Part shown: positions 36,014 to 44,719 of the stretch, piece by piece | Position numbering within the stretch: position 1 is the first letter of the stretch | Layout of the letters: each line of letters opens with the position of its first letter | Assembly: GCA_003030745.1 (NCBI GenBank) | Contig: PYVG01000002.1 | Span: 11,447 to 75,446 of the forward strand | DNA: 64,000 nucleotides | DNA from: Pseudidiomarina aestuarii | Lineage (GTDB): Bacteria > Pseudomonadota > Gammaproteobacteria > Enterobacterales > Alteromonadaceae | Direction: 5' to 3' | Translations under genes and position numbers: made by a program | Notes under the pieces: generated by a model | Database searches by the model: none | The model's input: only the letters and a program-made list of their open reading frames with translations | Told to the model about the DNA's origin: nothing

Positions 36014-36967
36014 ATGAAGCTCAAATTCACAGGACATGACACTTTCCCGCTGCGTTACGGATGGCTCTTTAAGGCCACTAACCTGCTGTTTCGTAAAGAA
36101 AACAAAGAAAAAACAGCTGACGAAAATGCACGAGACGCTATAGTTAATTTAGGTGTAGGCCGGAATATGGTCAACGCTATTAAATACTGGGCAGAGAGCT
36201 CCTGTGTGCTTGAATCGACCTCTTTCGCCGGTCGAACTATTCAGCAACTGACTCCGCTCGGACGTTTCCTTTTCTCCACGCAAGATGGCGAACAAAGTGG
36301 AGTAGACCCGTATTTGGAAGACATCGGCTCAATATGGCTTATTCATTTCCACATGAACTTTTGCGATGAGGCGTTGACGTCGTATCGATACTTTTTCAAC
36401 CACTGCAATTTTCAACAGTTCGAAAAGGGTAAGCTCGTAGATGAAGTCTACTCGGCCGCCACAGCTCTCACGGGCCAAGAACCGGGCAAAAAATCAACCG
36501 TCAAAAAAGACGTTGACTGCTTTCTTCACACTTACACGAAAAAAGCCCGCTCAAACAAAGCGGTTGATGAAGACCACTTCGCATCACCTCTAGCGGAGTT
36601 AGGACTTATACGAGAAGTATCCGCTGGTTATTTGGTTAGTGAACTCGGATTCCGCAAATCGTTGCCTACGAAAATATTCAGTTACGCATTATGCAAGTTC
36701 ATTCAGCGTGAAACAGAAAACTCAAACGTGAGCTCGATCGACTTCGATTCGATTTTATCGAAACCTGGCTCTCCAGGAAGAATATTCCGTATGTCCGAAC
36801 AAGGCCTTGCAAACGCTTTAAACGATGCCGCTAAAGATTCGAATAATCGTATCGCTTGGACAGATTCGCTGGGGCTTCGCCAAATAATTATTTCAGATAA
36901 ATTCAAAAACGAGCCAGAGGAATACCTTTTGCAGGAATATTATGGAGGTAGCTGTGCCTACTACTAA
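36014..36967 (+). CDS. sspB: SspB-like DUF4007 protein of the phosphorothioation system
   Basis: 317 residues. KFTGHDTFPLRYGWLFKA at the N-terminus is the DUF4007 signature; IVNLGVGRNMVNAIKYW and PLGRFLF follow. In the Ssp system SspB is the DNA nickase acting with SspC and SspD in single-strand phosphorothioate insertion. ATG at 36014 (MKLKFTGHD) fits the family and has AAGGTAA upstream; an in-frame TTG at 35984 lies in the palindrome. It overlaps sspC by up to 26 bp. Confidence 0.85.
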   Translation: MKLKFTGHDTFPLRYGWLFKATNLLFRKENKEKTADENARDAIVNLGVGRNMVNAIKYWAESSCVLESTSFAGRTIQQLTPLGRFLFSTQDGEQSGVDPYLEDIGSIWLIHFHMNFCDEALTSYRYFFNHCNFQQFEKGKLVDEVYSAATALTGQEPGKKSTVKKDVDCFLHTYTKKARSNKAVDEDHFASPLAELGLIREVSAGYLVSELGFRKSLPTKIFSYALCKFIQRETENSNVSSIDFDSILSKPGSPGRIFRMSEQGLANALNDAAKDSNNRIAWTDSLGLRQIIISDKFKNEPEEYLLQEYYGGSCAYY

Positions 36968-39900
36968 TGATCCAATTTCAATCAACAACAAATACAAAAG
37001 CTCGATTCGGCTCGATAATCTTGCAGCAGGATACAAGGACTTCGTCAATTCCCTTATTTTGCACGGCACGCTAAAAGGAACCTTAACCACCATATGCCAT
37101 GAATTAGAAGGCAGTCTCCAAAGAGCCTTTACGATTACAGGTCCATACGGCTCGGGTAAATCAACCTTAGCGGGTTTGTTATCTGGCGCGATAAGCAAAG
37201 ACAAGCCAACAAGGGCAGTTGTAAAAGACAAACTATGTCAAAAAGACACCGAACTATTAACTTCTATTGATCGCGCGTTTGCATTCAAGTCTGGCTGGCT
37301 CGTGGTAAAACACGTATGCGGTCTTGATAATCCTGCCAAAGCTATTACCCATTCTATTTGCTCTCAATTAGGTTTCAAAAACGACCGAGAGTATATCAAT
37401 AGCCTGTCGGATGCGGACTGTATTGAGCTCATTAAAGACGCGATAAGTTCAGCGGCGCCTAAGCGAGATGGAACTCTGATCCTGCTTGATGAAATGGGCA
37501 AAGCGCTCGACTTCCAGAGCAACAACGAAGGCGATCTCTACTTCTTTCAAGAACTGGCAGACATCGCTCAGCAAACAAAAAATCCAGTAGTCATTATTGG
37601 TTTTCTGCACCAAGCGTTCAGTCAGTATGCGAAAGGTAAAACCGCTCTAACCCAGCAAGAATGGGGCAAAGTTCAAGGGCGTTATCGTGACCTAGGTTAC
37701 AACCCAACGGTGGATGAGTCACTGATACTCATCGGCGACTCAATTTCAGTTCAGCCTAAAATTCAGAAAGTTTTAGAACGAAAATATTCAGAGCTTGTAG
37801 ACAATGTTCTTGATGCGTTCCCGCAATCGTTCACCAATAGCGACTCATTAAAGAACGCGTTACCTTTGGATCCAATAGTAAGCTTGATTCTGGGACCCAT
37901 TTCACGGCGTCGTTTTTCGCAGAATGAGCGCAGTATTTTTGGTTTCTTGGCGTCTCGTGAACGCTATGGTTTCAGATGGTTCATCGAAAACGTTTGGGAC
38001 GACAAAAATCCTACTCTTTATGGAGCAGACCTCCTACTAAAGTACCTAGAGGCCAACCTAGGGCACCTGATAACTAGTTCACCTGACGGCAAAGCATGGC
38101 TTGAGACACAAGATGCTCTGCAGCGGGCAGAGCAAAAAGGACAAGAAATACACTCGTCTCTTCTAACTTTGATTGGGTTAACCACTATTTTTGGTCAACA
38201 GTACCAACTCTTCGCTACATCTGAGTTGCTGAATGGGTACTTTAAAGGCACCTATTCAACGCAAGAAATCGATAAAGCTTTGGCTGAACTTTCTGCTTGG
38301 GCGCTGATTATTTATCGAAACCGGCACTCTGCATTTTTTGTCTTTCAGGGATCTGATCTAGATATCAATGCGCTTATCCTCGACGAAGTCGAATCAATAA
38401 GAGAGGGAGTATCGTGGGCTAAAGAATGCACTACGCCTAGTCATATTTTGGCCTCATCGCACTACCATAGAACAGGGACAATGCGTTGGGCCAGCACCGC
38501 TTTCGTAGAGAGCCTTGAAAAATTAAAGGAATTAGATACCTATGATTCTCCTCGTTCAGGCCAACCTTTTACCTGCTTCGTACTCATTGGTGAATCATTA
38601 ACTCAAAGCGCACTCACAAAGGCATCAAAGTCAAACCCAACGCTAATTTTGGGTAGTACCAAGTCGGTAGAGAGGCTCAGAAGCGCTGCAACTGAGGTTA
38701 TCGCGATACGCAATATCTTCAAAAAAGAAGAGAAGCTCGCGCATGATCACATTGCCAAAGCGGAGCTTGCCAATAGGCTTAACGAGGGGCTTCAAGCAAT
38801 CGCGGATGAGTTAGAACACCTTTTTGCTGAAACGACTTGGCATTTCCAAGGCGAGAACTTAGAGCAAAAACCACTATCAAAGCATTGCTCAACCGTCGCG
38901 GACAAAGTATTTCCAGATGCTCCAGTAATCATCAATGAGTTGGTGAATCGTTCTAAGCCTTCAGGAAGTGCAAACTCCGCAACCAACAAGTTAATGTTGA
39001 TCATGCTCAATCATGACAAAGAGGAGAACCTCGGTTTTGATGAGCACACATTCCCGCCTGAAAAAGGGATTTATTTGTCGGTGCTGAAGAGCAAAGGCTG
39101 GCATACCTCCAACGAGCTAGGCCACCATTTTACTGCTGACTGGAGTTCTAAAAGGATTAATCCTCACCAGGATTCCTACAAAATATGGAAGAGTGGCTTC
39201 GATTATATTAAGCGCGCTGACCGAACAGTCACAATAGCCGAACTTTATGATCAATGGATACTCGCACCTTACGGTTTAACTGCTGGACTTTGTCGTATCT
39301 ACGCATTGGCACTACTCAAGTCACTCGAAGGGAAAGTGGCTTATTACGACAAAGATTCGACGCAATCCTTTATTTTTATTCCGGAACTAGATGAAGTCAT
39401 CGTTGAGAAGCTACACAAGCATGCTCACGAAGTTGGTGTCCGGTACTTTGAAATTGATTCAGTACAAACGCAACTCGTTGAACAAATAGCGAATGCTGCT
39501 CTAAAAACGGATTTTTCTAAAGCCGATATATTATCGATTGCTAAAGAAATTGTCCGTCAGATTCATTTGCTTCCGAGTTGGGTGAAGAAAACGTCAGGCA
39601 TTCAACTCGGCGACGCCGAAAGTAATACTAGCCTGTCGCGTGAAGCCAAAGCGCTCAGGAACGCTGCCCTCCGTGCTCATGACCCCTTTAAACTGATACT
39701 CGAAGATATTCCAGAGATCTTCGGACTCAAGAATGATTCTGATAGTAAAATTGACGAGCTAACTGCGCGTCTTCGAGAGGCTTTGGATGACCTAAATGCT
39801 CAACATGGGTTTCTTATTGATGCCTACCGGGTCATCATCAAACGCGAAATAGGTGCTGAATTTGACGATTCACTTGCGCAGCGATGTGAAGTCGTAGCGC

Positions 39901-40349
39901 AGTCGGCACATCGACCTGCAGTTAAGGAGTTCGCGCAACGTTTGCAACGATTTGCGGAAGCACCGAACAGCGAAAACTTAGTGCCTGTGATGTCTACGGC
40001 CATGGGTGTAGCTGAACGCAATTGGACCGATAAACACATAAACATTGGTCTTCACGAAGTACACAACTTATGCCGACAATTTCGCAGAGAGGAGTCCTTC
40101 AGCAGAATGTCCAAATCAACGGCAACAAGGACGTTAGGACTTCTTCTTTCTGAGCCTAACGGTGAACTTAAAGAACTCGAAGGTCATATTGCAAATATTG
40201 GCCGTGCGACAGATATTGACGCACGAGTAGCTACTATTGAGCGTGAGTTTGGAGATCTCCCGGATGATGCGCGTCGTGAGATTTTATTTAAAGCGCTCGA
40301 GCGATATATGCATCCCGTTGAAAGTGATAAGGAGGCGGTCAATGACTAA
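36942..40349 (+). CDS. sspC: SspC-like large ATPase of the phosphorothioation system
   Basis: 1135 residues. Walker A GPYGSGKST (67-75), Walker B LILLDEMGKAL (179-189) and a long helical C-terminal part. By position and size it matches SspC, the ATPase of the SspBCD modification complex. Two starts are possible: the ATG used here (AGGA 5 bases upstream) or a GTG four codons later with a perfect GGAGG 5 bases upstream. Overlaps sspB and, by 8 bp, sspD, so the three are one operon. Confidence 0.83.
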   Translation: MEVAVPTTNDPISINNKYKSSIRLDNLAAGYKDFVNSLILHGTLKGTLTTICHELEGSLQRAFTITGPYGSGKSTLAGLLSGAISKDKPTRAVVKDKLCQKDTELLTSIDRAFAFKSGWLVVKHVCGLDNPAKAITHSICSQLGFKNDREYINSLSDADCIELIKDAISSAAPKRDGTLILLDEMGKALDFQSNNEGDLYFFQELADIAQQTKNPVVIIGFLHQAFSQYAKGKTALTQQEWGKVQGRYRDLGYNPTVDESLILIGDSISVQPKIQKVLERKYSELVDNVLDAFPQSFTNSDSLKNALPLDPIVSLILGPISRRRFSQNERSIFGFLASRERYGFRWFIENVWDDKNPTLYGADLLLKYLEANLGHLITSSPDGKAWLETQDALQRAEQKGQEIHSSLLTLIGLTTIFGQQYQLFATSELLNGYFKGTYSTQEIDKALAELSAWALIIYRNRHSAFFVFQGSDLDINALILDEVESIREGVSWAKECTTPSHILASSHYHRTGTMRWASTAFVESLEKLKELDTYDSPRSGQPFTCFVLIGESLTQSALTKASKSNPTLILGSTKSVERLRSAATEVIAIRNIFKKEEKLAHDHIAKAELANRLNEGLQAIADELEHLFAETTWHFQGENLEQKPLSKHCSTVADKVFPDAPVIINELVNRSKPSGSANSATNKLMLIMLNHDKEENLGFDEHTFPPEKGIYLSVLKSKGWHTSNELGHHFTADWSSKRINPHQDSYKIWKSGFDYIKRADRTVTIAELYDQWILAPYGLTAGLCRIYALALLKSLEGKVAYYDKDSTQSFIFIPELDEVIVEKLHKHAHEVGVRYFEIDSVQTQLVEQIANAALKTDFSKADILSIAKEIVRQIHLLPSWVKKTSGIQLGDAESNTSLSREAKALRNAALRAHDPFKLILEDIPEIFGLKNDSDSKIDELTARLREALDDLNAQHGFLIDAYRVIIKREIGAEFDDSLAQRCEVVAQSAHRPAVKEFAQRLQRFAEAPNSENLVPVMSTAMGVAERNWTDKHINIGLHEVHNLCRQFRREESFSRMSKSTATRTLGLLLSEPNGELKELEGHIANIGRATDIDARVATIEREFGDLPDDARREILFKALERYMHPVESDKEAVND

Positions 40350-41235
40350 AAAAATAAAGCACGTACTCGGTTTATCGGGTGGAAAAGACAGTAGTGCTCT
40401 AGCTCTTTATGTCAAAGAGACCCGACCTGATCTTGACGTAGAGTACTTCTTCACTGACACAGGTTATGAACTCCCTGAAACCAATGAATTTATTGACCAG
40501 CTTGAAGAGCGGCTAGGGCACATACACCGCTTGAATGCGCGATCTTTGAACAATATTGAAGGCCGTGGAGAATTAGATTTCAAATCGATGCTCAAGAAGC
40601 ATCAGAATTTCTTACCTTCTCAACGTGATCGTTGGTGCACGATTCAGTTGAAGCTAAAGCCATTTGAACGCTGGGCTGATAGTTTGATCGCCGATGGATA
40701 TGAAATCTACAACTACGTCGGGATTAGAGCCGATGAGCCGAATCGCACGGGGCTACTTACTATTGATAAGCCGATCACTACTGTTATGCCATTTCGCGAA
40801 GACGGCATCGTAAAATCAGACATAGAAAATATCCTTCAACGTAATGGCTTAGAACTGCCGGCTTATTATAGTTGGCGCTCTCGCTCTGGTTGTTCATTCT
40901 GTTTCTATCAGAAAAAGATTGAATGGATTCGACTAAAAGAGAACCATCCTGAACTATTCGAACAAGCAAAGGAGTTCGAAAAAGGTGATAGTAATAACGT
41001 TGTCGGCGAACGTTTTTACTGGATGGGTAAAGGAGAACCACTCGAGACTCTAGAGGATCCTGATCGTCGTGCTCAAATTATTGCTAACCACGAAAAACAA
41101 GTTGAGCGATTCAAGAAAAAGAAACGTCGGAATGCGTTGTTAGGTGACATCGGTGGCGTTTGCGATTTTACCGACCTTGATGAAATTTACGATGACATCG
41201 AGGGTGGTGGCGCCTGTATCACTTGCTACAAATAG
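40342..41235 (+). CDS. sspD: SspD-like PAPS-reductase/ATP-pyrophosphatase family protein
   Basis: 297 residues. The PP-loop LGLSGGKDSSALALY (SGGKDS 12-17) is that of adenylating sulfurtransferases such as DndC, ThiI-like and PAPS reductases. Cys99 (RDRWC), Cys184 and Cys187 (GCSFC), and a C-terminal pair (ACITC) could bind an iron-sulfur cluster as in DndC. Predicted to activate DNA for sulfur insertion, using sulfur mobilised by SspA. AAGGAGG lies 6 bases before the ATG, which overlaps the sspC stop. Confidence 0.88.
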   Translation: MTKKIKHVLGLSGGKDSSALALYVKETRPDLDVEYFFTDTGYELPETNEFIDQLEERLGHIHRLNARSLNNIEGRGELDFKSMLKKHQNFLPSQRDRWCTIQLKLKPFERWADSLIADGYEIYNYVGIRADEPNRTGLLTIDKPITTVMPFREDGIVKSDIENILQRNGLELPAYYSWRSRSGCSFCFYQKKIEWIRLKENHPELFEQAKEFEKGDSNNVVGERFYWMGKGEPLETLEDPDRRAQIIANHEKQVERFKKKKRRNALLGDIGGVCDFTDLDEIYDDIEGGGACITCYK

Positions 41236-41266
41236 GCCTATTGGGAGAGCTGTTCAGCTCTTCTCT

Positions 41267-42415
41267 TTAAACTTCTCTGAAGTGGCTAATATCCTCAAGA
41301 AGTTCTTTGAGATCTTTCTTCTTTGTATCAAAACTAAAACTTATTCTAAGAGTTTTTGCTGCTTGAGCTCGATCAAATCCCAAAGTTGTTAGTACGTGCG
41401 ACGGTTCAATTGAGCCAGCGGAACATGCGGAGCTCTGTGAGAGGCTGTAGCGCATGTGTGTACTTCGTAGCAAGCCATCCAGATCGACCGTCGGCAGCGT
41501 GACGCTAACGCAAGAATCTAATGTTTGCCCTTCCCCGTTGATTGCAAATTCTATTTCACGACTTTTCAGTTCATGTGTGAAGTACTCCTTCAATTTCGCA
41601 AATGGAGTTTTCTCATACTTTGAACTAAAGGCTTCAACGGCAGCCCCAAAACCGACGATAAGCGGTGTCGCTAAAGTTCCACCTCTCATGCCAAACTCCT
41701 GACCAGCGCCATGAATAGTCGGTTGCAGGTCTTGATTACGAAGATCACGCAGATAGGCAATCCCTATGCCTTTCGGGCCACCTATTTTATGGGCTGATAA
41801 CGACAAAGCATCGACAAAGTCATTCTCCACATTAAGCGGAGTCTTCAAGTAACTCTGAGCGGCGTCACTGTGAAAAGGTACACCTTGATCAAAACAAATT
41901 TTTCCGTAATCTCGAATTGGATTAATAGTTCCCAGCTCGTTGTTTACATGCATCAGGGATACGAGAACAGTATTATCCTTTATCGCTTCTTTTAAGGAAT
42001 CAGGACTGACAATCCCCAATTCATTCGGAGTTAAATAGGTAACTTCACAACCTCTGAACTCTAGATAAGCGCATATCGCGAGAATGCATTTATGCTCAAT
42101 TTTAGAAGTAATGATATGAGGTGTCTTACCCTGCATCAGAGCACGCTCTGCGTGGGTTTTTAAAATCAAGTTATTCGATTCGGTAGCGCCGCTCGTGAAG
42201 ATTATTTCACTTGGAAACGCATCTAGACTGTCAGCAATCTGAGCTCTTACTAGCTCTATTTTTTTCTGCGACTGTTCGGCCAATTCGTGGTTAGCTGATG
42301 GATTCGCAAAATCCTCAATGAGCGACTGACACATCGCATCATGAACCTCAGGCAGTATGGGAAATGATGCTAGCGAATCTAGGTAGATCAAAGGAACACC
42401 CCAGTTGCGATTCAT
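41267..42415 (-). CDS. sspA: SspA-like cysteine desulfurase
   Basis: 382 residues, fold-type I PLP enzyme of the IscS/DndA group. FTSGATESNN (74-82), His108 (EHK), PLP lysine Lys210 in SLSAHKIGGPKG, RGGT (245-248) and the sulfur-carrying Cys331 in SSACSAG are present. The YLDSLAS at residues 11-17 replaces the more usual YLDNAAT. Supplies persulfide sulfur to SspD. Convergent with sspBCD, 31 bp away, so it has its own promoter; being dedicated rather than the general IscS is inferred from context. Confidence 0.9.
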   Translation of the reverse strand: MNRNWGVPLIYLDSLASFPILPEVHDAMCQSLIEDFANPSANHELAEQSQKKIELVRAQIADSLDAFPSEIIFTSGATESNNLILKTHAERALMQGKTPHIITSKIEHKCILAICAYLEFRGCEVTYLTPNELGIVSPDSLKEAIKDNTVLVSLMHVNNELGTINPIRDYGKICFDQGVPFHSDAAQSYLKTPLNVENDFVDALSLSAHKIGGPKGIGIAYLRDLRNQDLQPTIHGAGQEFGMRGGTLATPLIVGFGAAVEAFSSKYEKTPFAKLKEYFTHELKSREIEFAINGEGQTLDSCVSVTLPTVDLDGLLRSTHMRYSLSQSSACSAGSIEPSHVLTTLGFDRAQAAKTLRISFSFDTKKKDLKELLEDISHFREV

Positions 42416-42650
42416 ATCAAAAAACTTGTTCCAAAATTACCATACTTTCGCCCCTTCTTGCATGCCAATATTTGATTGATGCTGGTATACCCCCTTTGCC
42501 CTGACGGTCCCCCCATAAAAATACCCACACCGCTGACGAATTTGGGCATGAGAAAAACCTTACGAGGACCATGCCATGAAATCAAACTGCTTTTTTGAGG
42601 AGCAAATATTTTCTGCGATTAAGTTACCTTTTACCTTGAAAAATTGCGCA
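42416..42650. other. Intergenic stretch, no gene seen
   Basis: Between sspA and the intact fic promoter. It contains a C-rich patch (near 42490-42530) and a short frame beginning MRKTLRGPCHEIKLLF that closes quickly. It may be a recombination scar of an inserted element, but no terminal repeats or transposase remains were recognised. Confidence 0.3.
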
Positions 42651-42715
42651 ATGAGCCGATTAGGTCTATTATTTGGCTCATATAGTGAGCCGAATAAGGG
42701 GTTTAATCGGCTCAT
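42651..42715 (+). promoter_or_regulatory. fic-type promoter/operator, copy 2
   Basis: ATGAGCCGATTAGG (42651-42664), palindrome GGCTCA-TATAG-TGAGCC (42675-42691) and CGGCTCA (42708-42714) directly upstream of the intact fic gene. The outer TGAGCCGATTA and TTAATCGGCTCA are also inverted copies of each other. Probable binding site for the helix-turn-helix tail of Fic itself. Confidence 0.75.
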
Positions 42716-42727
42716 CGATAGCAACCC

Positions 42728-43870
42728 ATGAGTGCGCACATGACAACAACCACACATCAAGCAGGAACATGGCTCTGGCAGCATCCGCAATGGCCTGACT
42801 TTGAATGGCAGGACGAGCAGTTACAGCCATTGCTTCGTCGTGCTTATGATTCCTTGGGGCAGCTCAAGGGGCGTATGGCGATGGTTGATGGTCATGAAGA
42901 CTTCACGCTCGATGCGTTACTTGCCAATATCGTTGCGTCCTCGGCTATTGAGAGCGAGAAAGTGGATGTTTACGGCGTACGCTCTTCGCTTGCGCGACAG
43001 CTTGGCGTGGATGATCGGAATCCAGTCAAAGTTTCACAACAGAGCGAAGGTCTCGCAAATTTGATGCGTGATGCGGTGATCGGTTGGCAGCAACCCTTAT
43101 GTATGGAAACTCTGTTTCAGTGGCATCGTTGGCTGTTTCAAGGGCACTCATCATTGCTGCAAAAAGTAATACCGGGAGAGCTGCGTGGTGACTCACCTAT
43201 GCAGATAGTGTCTGGTTCGCTGGTGAAACCCAAGGTGCATTTTGAAGCGCCACCGAGAGAGTCGGTAGAGAGTGATCTGAATCAATTTATCAGTTGGTTT
43301 AATAAGACCAAGAATAGTCAACTCGATCCGCTCATCCGCGCCGGTATCACTCATCTCTGGTTTGTGACAATTCATCCATTCGAGGACGGTAACGGACGCA
43401 TTACTCGAGCGCTAACCGATCGTGCGCTTGCGCAAGCGGATCAGAATAGTGTGCGACTGTTTGCTATGTCTGAGGCTATTCTTGAGCATCGCAGTGACTA
43501 CTATGATTTATTGGAGCGCACCCAAAAGCATGGTATCGACATCACGGAATGGCTGGTTTGGTTTATCGAAACTCTCATTCAGTCAGTTGAAACTGCATTG
43601 GTGAAAATTGAACGTACTTTGTTTAAGACAAAGTTTTGGGCGCGTCATGCAGATAAGTCATTATCAGAGTCTCATCGCAAGGTACTGAACAGATTGCTCG
43701 ATGGTGACTTCGAACTTGGCATAAACGCCTCGCAATACGGCAGTGTTGCGAAAGTCAGTAAAGCGACGGCGACTCGGCATCTCACCGACTTGGTAGAACA
43801 GGGAGTTCTAGAAAAATTACCTGGCGGTGGCAGAAGCACCCGTTACCGAATCGCAAACGATCGCGGGTAG
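42728..43870 (+). CDS. fic: Fic family protein with DUF4172 N-terminus and C-terminal winged helix
   Basis: 380 residues. DUF4172 domain (about 18-105), Fic core with catalytic HPFEDGNGR (216-224), and a C-terminal winged helix (about 315-378: NASQYGSVAKVSKATATRHL). The Fic motif transfers AMP from ATP to a target hydroxyl. The inhibitory motif (S/T)xxxE(G/N) reads SSAIES here (71-76), so the final Gly is replaced by Ser; the decayed paralogue has the canonical SSAIEG. The C-terminal HTH and the palindromic promoter suggest autoregulation. Closest neighbour of the Ssp island on its right side. Confidence 0.9.
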   Translation: MSAHMTTTTHQAGTWLWQHPQWPDFEWQDEQLQPLLRRAYDSLGQLKGRMAMVDGHEDFTLDALLANIVASSAIESEKVDVYGVRSSLARQLGVDDRNPVKVSQQSEGLANLMRDAVIGWQQPLCMETLFQWHRWLFQGHSSLLQKVIPGELRGDSPMQIVSGSLVKPKVHFEAPPRESVESDLNQFISWFNKTKNSQLDPLIRAGITHLWFVTIHPFEDGNGRITRALTDRALAQADQNSVRLFAMSEAILEHRSDYYDLLERTQKHGIDITEWLVWFIETLIQSVETALVKIERTLFKTKFWARHADKSLSESHRKVLNRLLDGDFELGINASQYGSVAKVSKATATRHLTDLVEQGVLEKLPGGGRSTRYRIANDRG

Positions 43871-43889
43871 ACGGCAACAACACGGTAAT

Positions 43890-43979
43890 TCAGCACGTCG
43901 GCTCAGCATTTACAGTGGGAGCCTGAACCAGAACCTCTAGCGGAATACCGAGTCCTTGGTGGAGGCGGCGGATCATGTT
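43890..43979 (-). pseudogene. C-terminal remnant of a HigA-type antitoxin gene
   Basis: Minus-strand frame NMIRRLHQGLGIPLEVLVQ followed by a short tail and a stop. This is the usual end of HigA/XRE antitoxins of higBA systems. The HTH part is missing and the frame runs straight into a hydrolase fragment on its 5' side. Confidence 0.6.
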
Positions 43980-44101
43980 CAAGCTATAGGCGGCACCGAA
44001 ATTGTGATCATGTTTGTGGTTGTCGGTAACTTCGCCATTGCGATGACCAAACGCTTTGCGCTGTAAGAACGCATCGTGCCAGGTGTATTGCATCCAGTCC
44101 G
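43980..44101 (-). pseudogene. Duplicated fragment of the tandem serine-hydrolase gene
   Basis: About 120 bp nearly identical to 45352-45473 inside the serine hydrolase gene, coding WMQYTWHDAFLQRKAFGHRN and NFGAAYSL with scattered substitutions. Both ends are sharp. It is fused to the HigA remnant and cannot encode a working hydrolase. Confidence 0.85.
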
Positions 44102-44221
44102 ACAGGAATATAGGGAAGCGAGCAGCTAAAGCCAGAAGTGGTTATTTCCATTTTGGAAACAACCACCGAACACGGCGTCACTCCTAAGGAAGGCAAACTA
44201 AAAAGGTGAACCACTCAAGTT

Positions 44222-44270
44222 TGTTATTCGGCTCAAATAGTGAGCCGAATAAGAGCTTTAATCGGCTCAT
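44222..44270 (+). promoter_or_regulatory. fic-type promoter/operator, copy 3 (no fic gene after it)
   Basis: GGCTCA-AATAG-TGAGCC (44230-44246) and CGGCTCA (44263-44269), the same spacing as copies 1 and 2. The outer ATGAGCCGATTAGG half-site is missing. What follows is the XRE gene and its own operators, so Fic might cross-regulate it, or this is a relic. Confidence 0.65.
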
Positions 44271-44285
44271 CCTCATCACTATTAA

Positions 44286-44401
44286 TCACCACTAACAGTG
44301 AATAAACAGGAGAATCCTCCTGCCAACACATATATTCACCGTTAACAGTGATTAAAGCTTGAAATTTCTCTATTCCCATCTATATTCACTAATTACGGTG
44401 A
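44286..44401 (+). promoter_or_regulatory. Three TCAC-N8-GTGA palindromes at exact 50-bp spacing
   Basis: TCACCACTAACAGTGA (44286-44301), TCACCGTTAACAGTGA (44336-44351) and TCACTAATTACGGTGA (44386-44401). Starts are exactly 50 bp apart, and the last ends 25 bp before the XRE gene start. A CAGGAG-AATC-CTCCTG hairpin lies between the first two. Strong candidates for operators of the HipB-like protein, perhaps with looping. Confidence 0.7.
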
Positions 44402-44426
44402 TTTATTTGGCTGGGATTTTAACGAT

Positions 44427-44717
44427 ATGGCGAAGAAAGTAACGGCTTCCGATATGCCGAGTGCGGCGTTTATCGATAACGCAGCGGTGTTAGGACAGCT
44501 CATTAAAGCGAAACGAACGGAGCTTGGCATCAAATTGGCTGACTGTGCGGCGCTTTGCGGTATCGGGATTAATACGTTGTCACGTATCGAAAACGGTAAT
44601 GCCAATTGCACCTTGGCAGCGGTTTTCTCTGCCTTAAAGGGTTTGGGTATTCAGCTCACATCGAAAGAGTTAATGCCTGAATCTCAGTCCTCATCGAATG
44701 CTGAGGAGTGGATCTGA
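44427..44717 (+). CDS. XRE-family regulator, HipB-like
   Basis: 96 residues with an HTH_3 domain (about 20-75): LGQLIKAKRTELGIKLADCAALCGIGINTLSRIENGNANCTLAAVFSALKGLGI (in blocks). The style matches HipB antitoxins. A hipA gene would be expected next but is absent; instead a 79-residue unknown follows. Preceded by three phased operators. Ribosome site weak. Confidence 0.78.
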   Translation: MAKKVTASDMPSAAFIDNAAVLGQLIKAKRTELGIKLADCAALCGIGINTLSRIENGNANCTLAAVFSALKGLGIQLTSKELMPESQSSSNAEEWI

Positions 44718-44719
44718 CG

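Noticed and set aside
42553..42600. Short frame MRKTLRGPCHEIKLLF as an insertion-sequence remnant
   Set aside because: Too short; no inverted repeats, target duplication or transposase match could be recognised.
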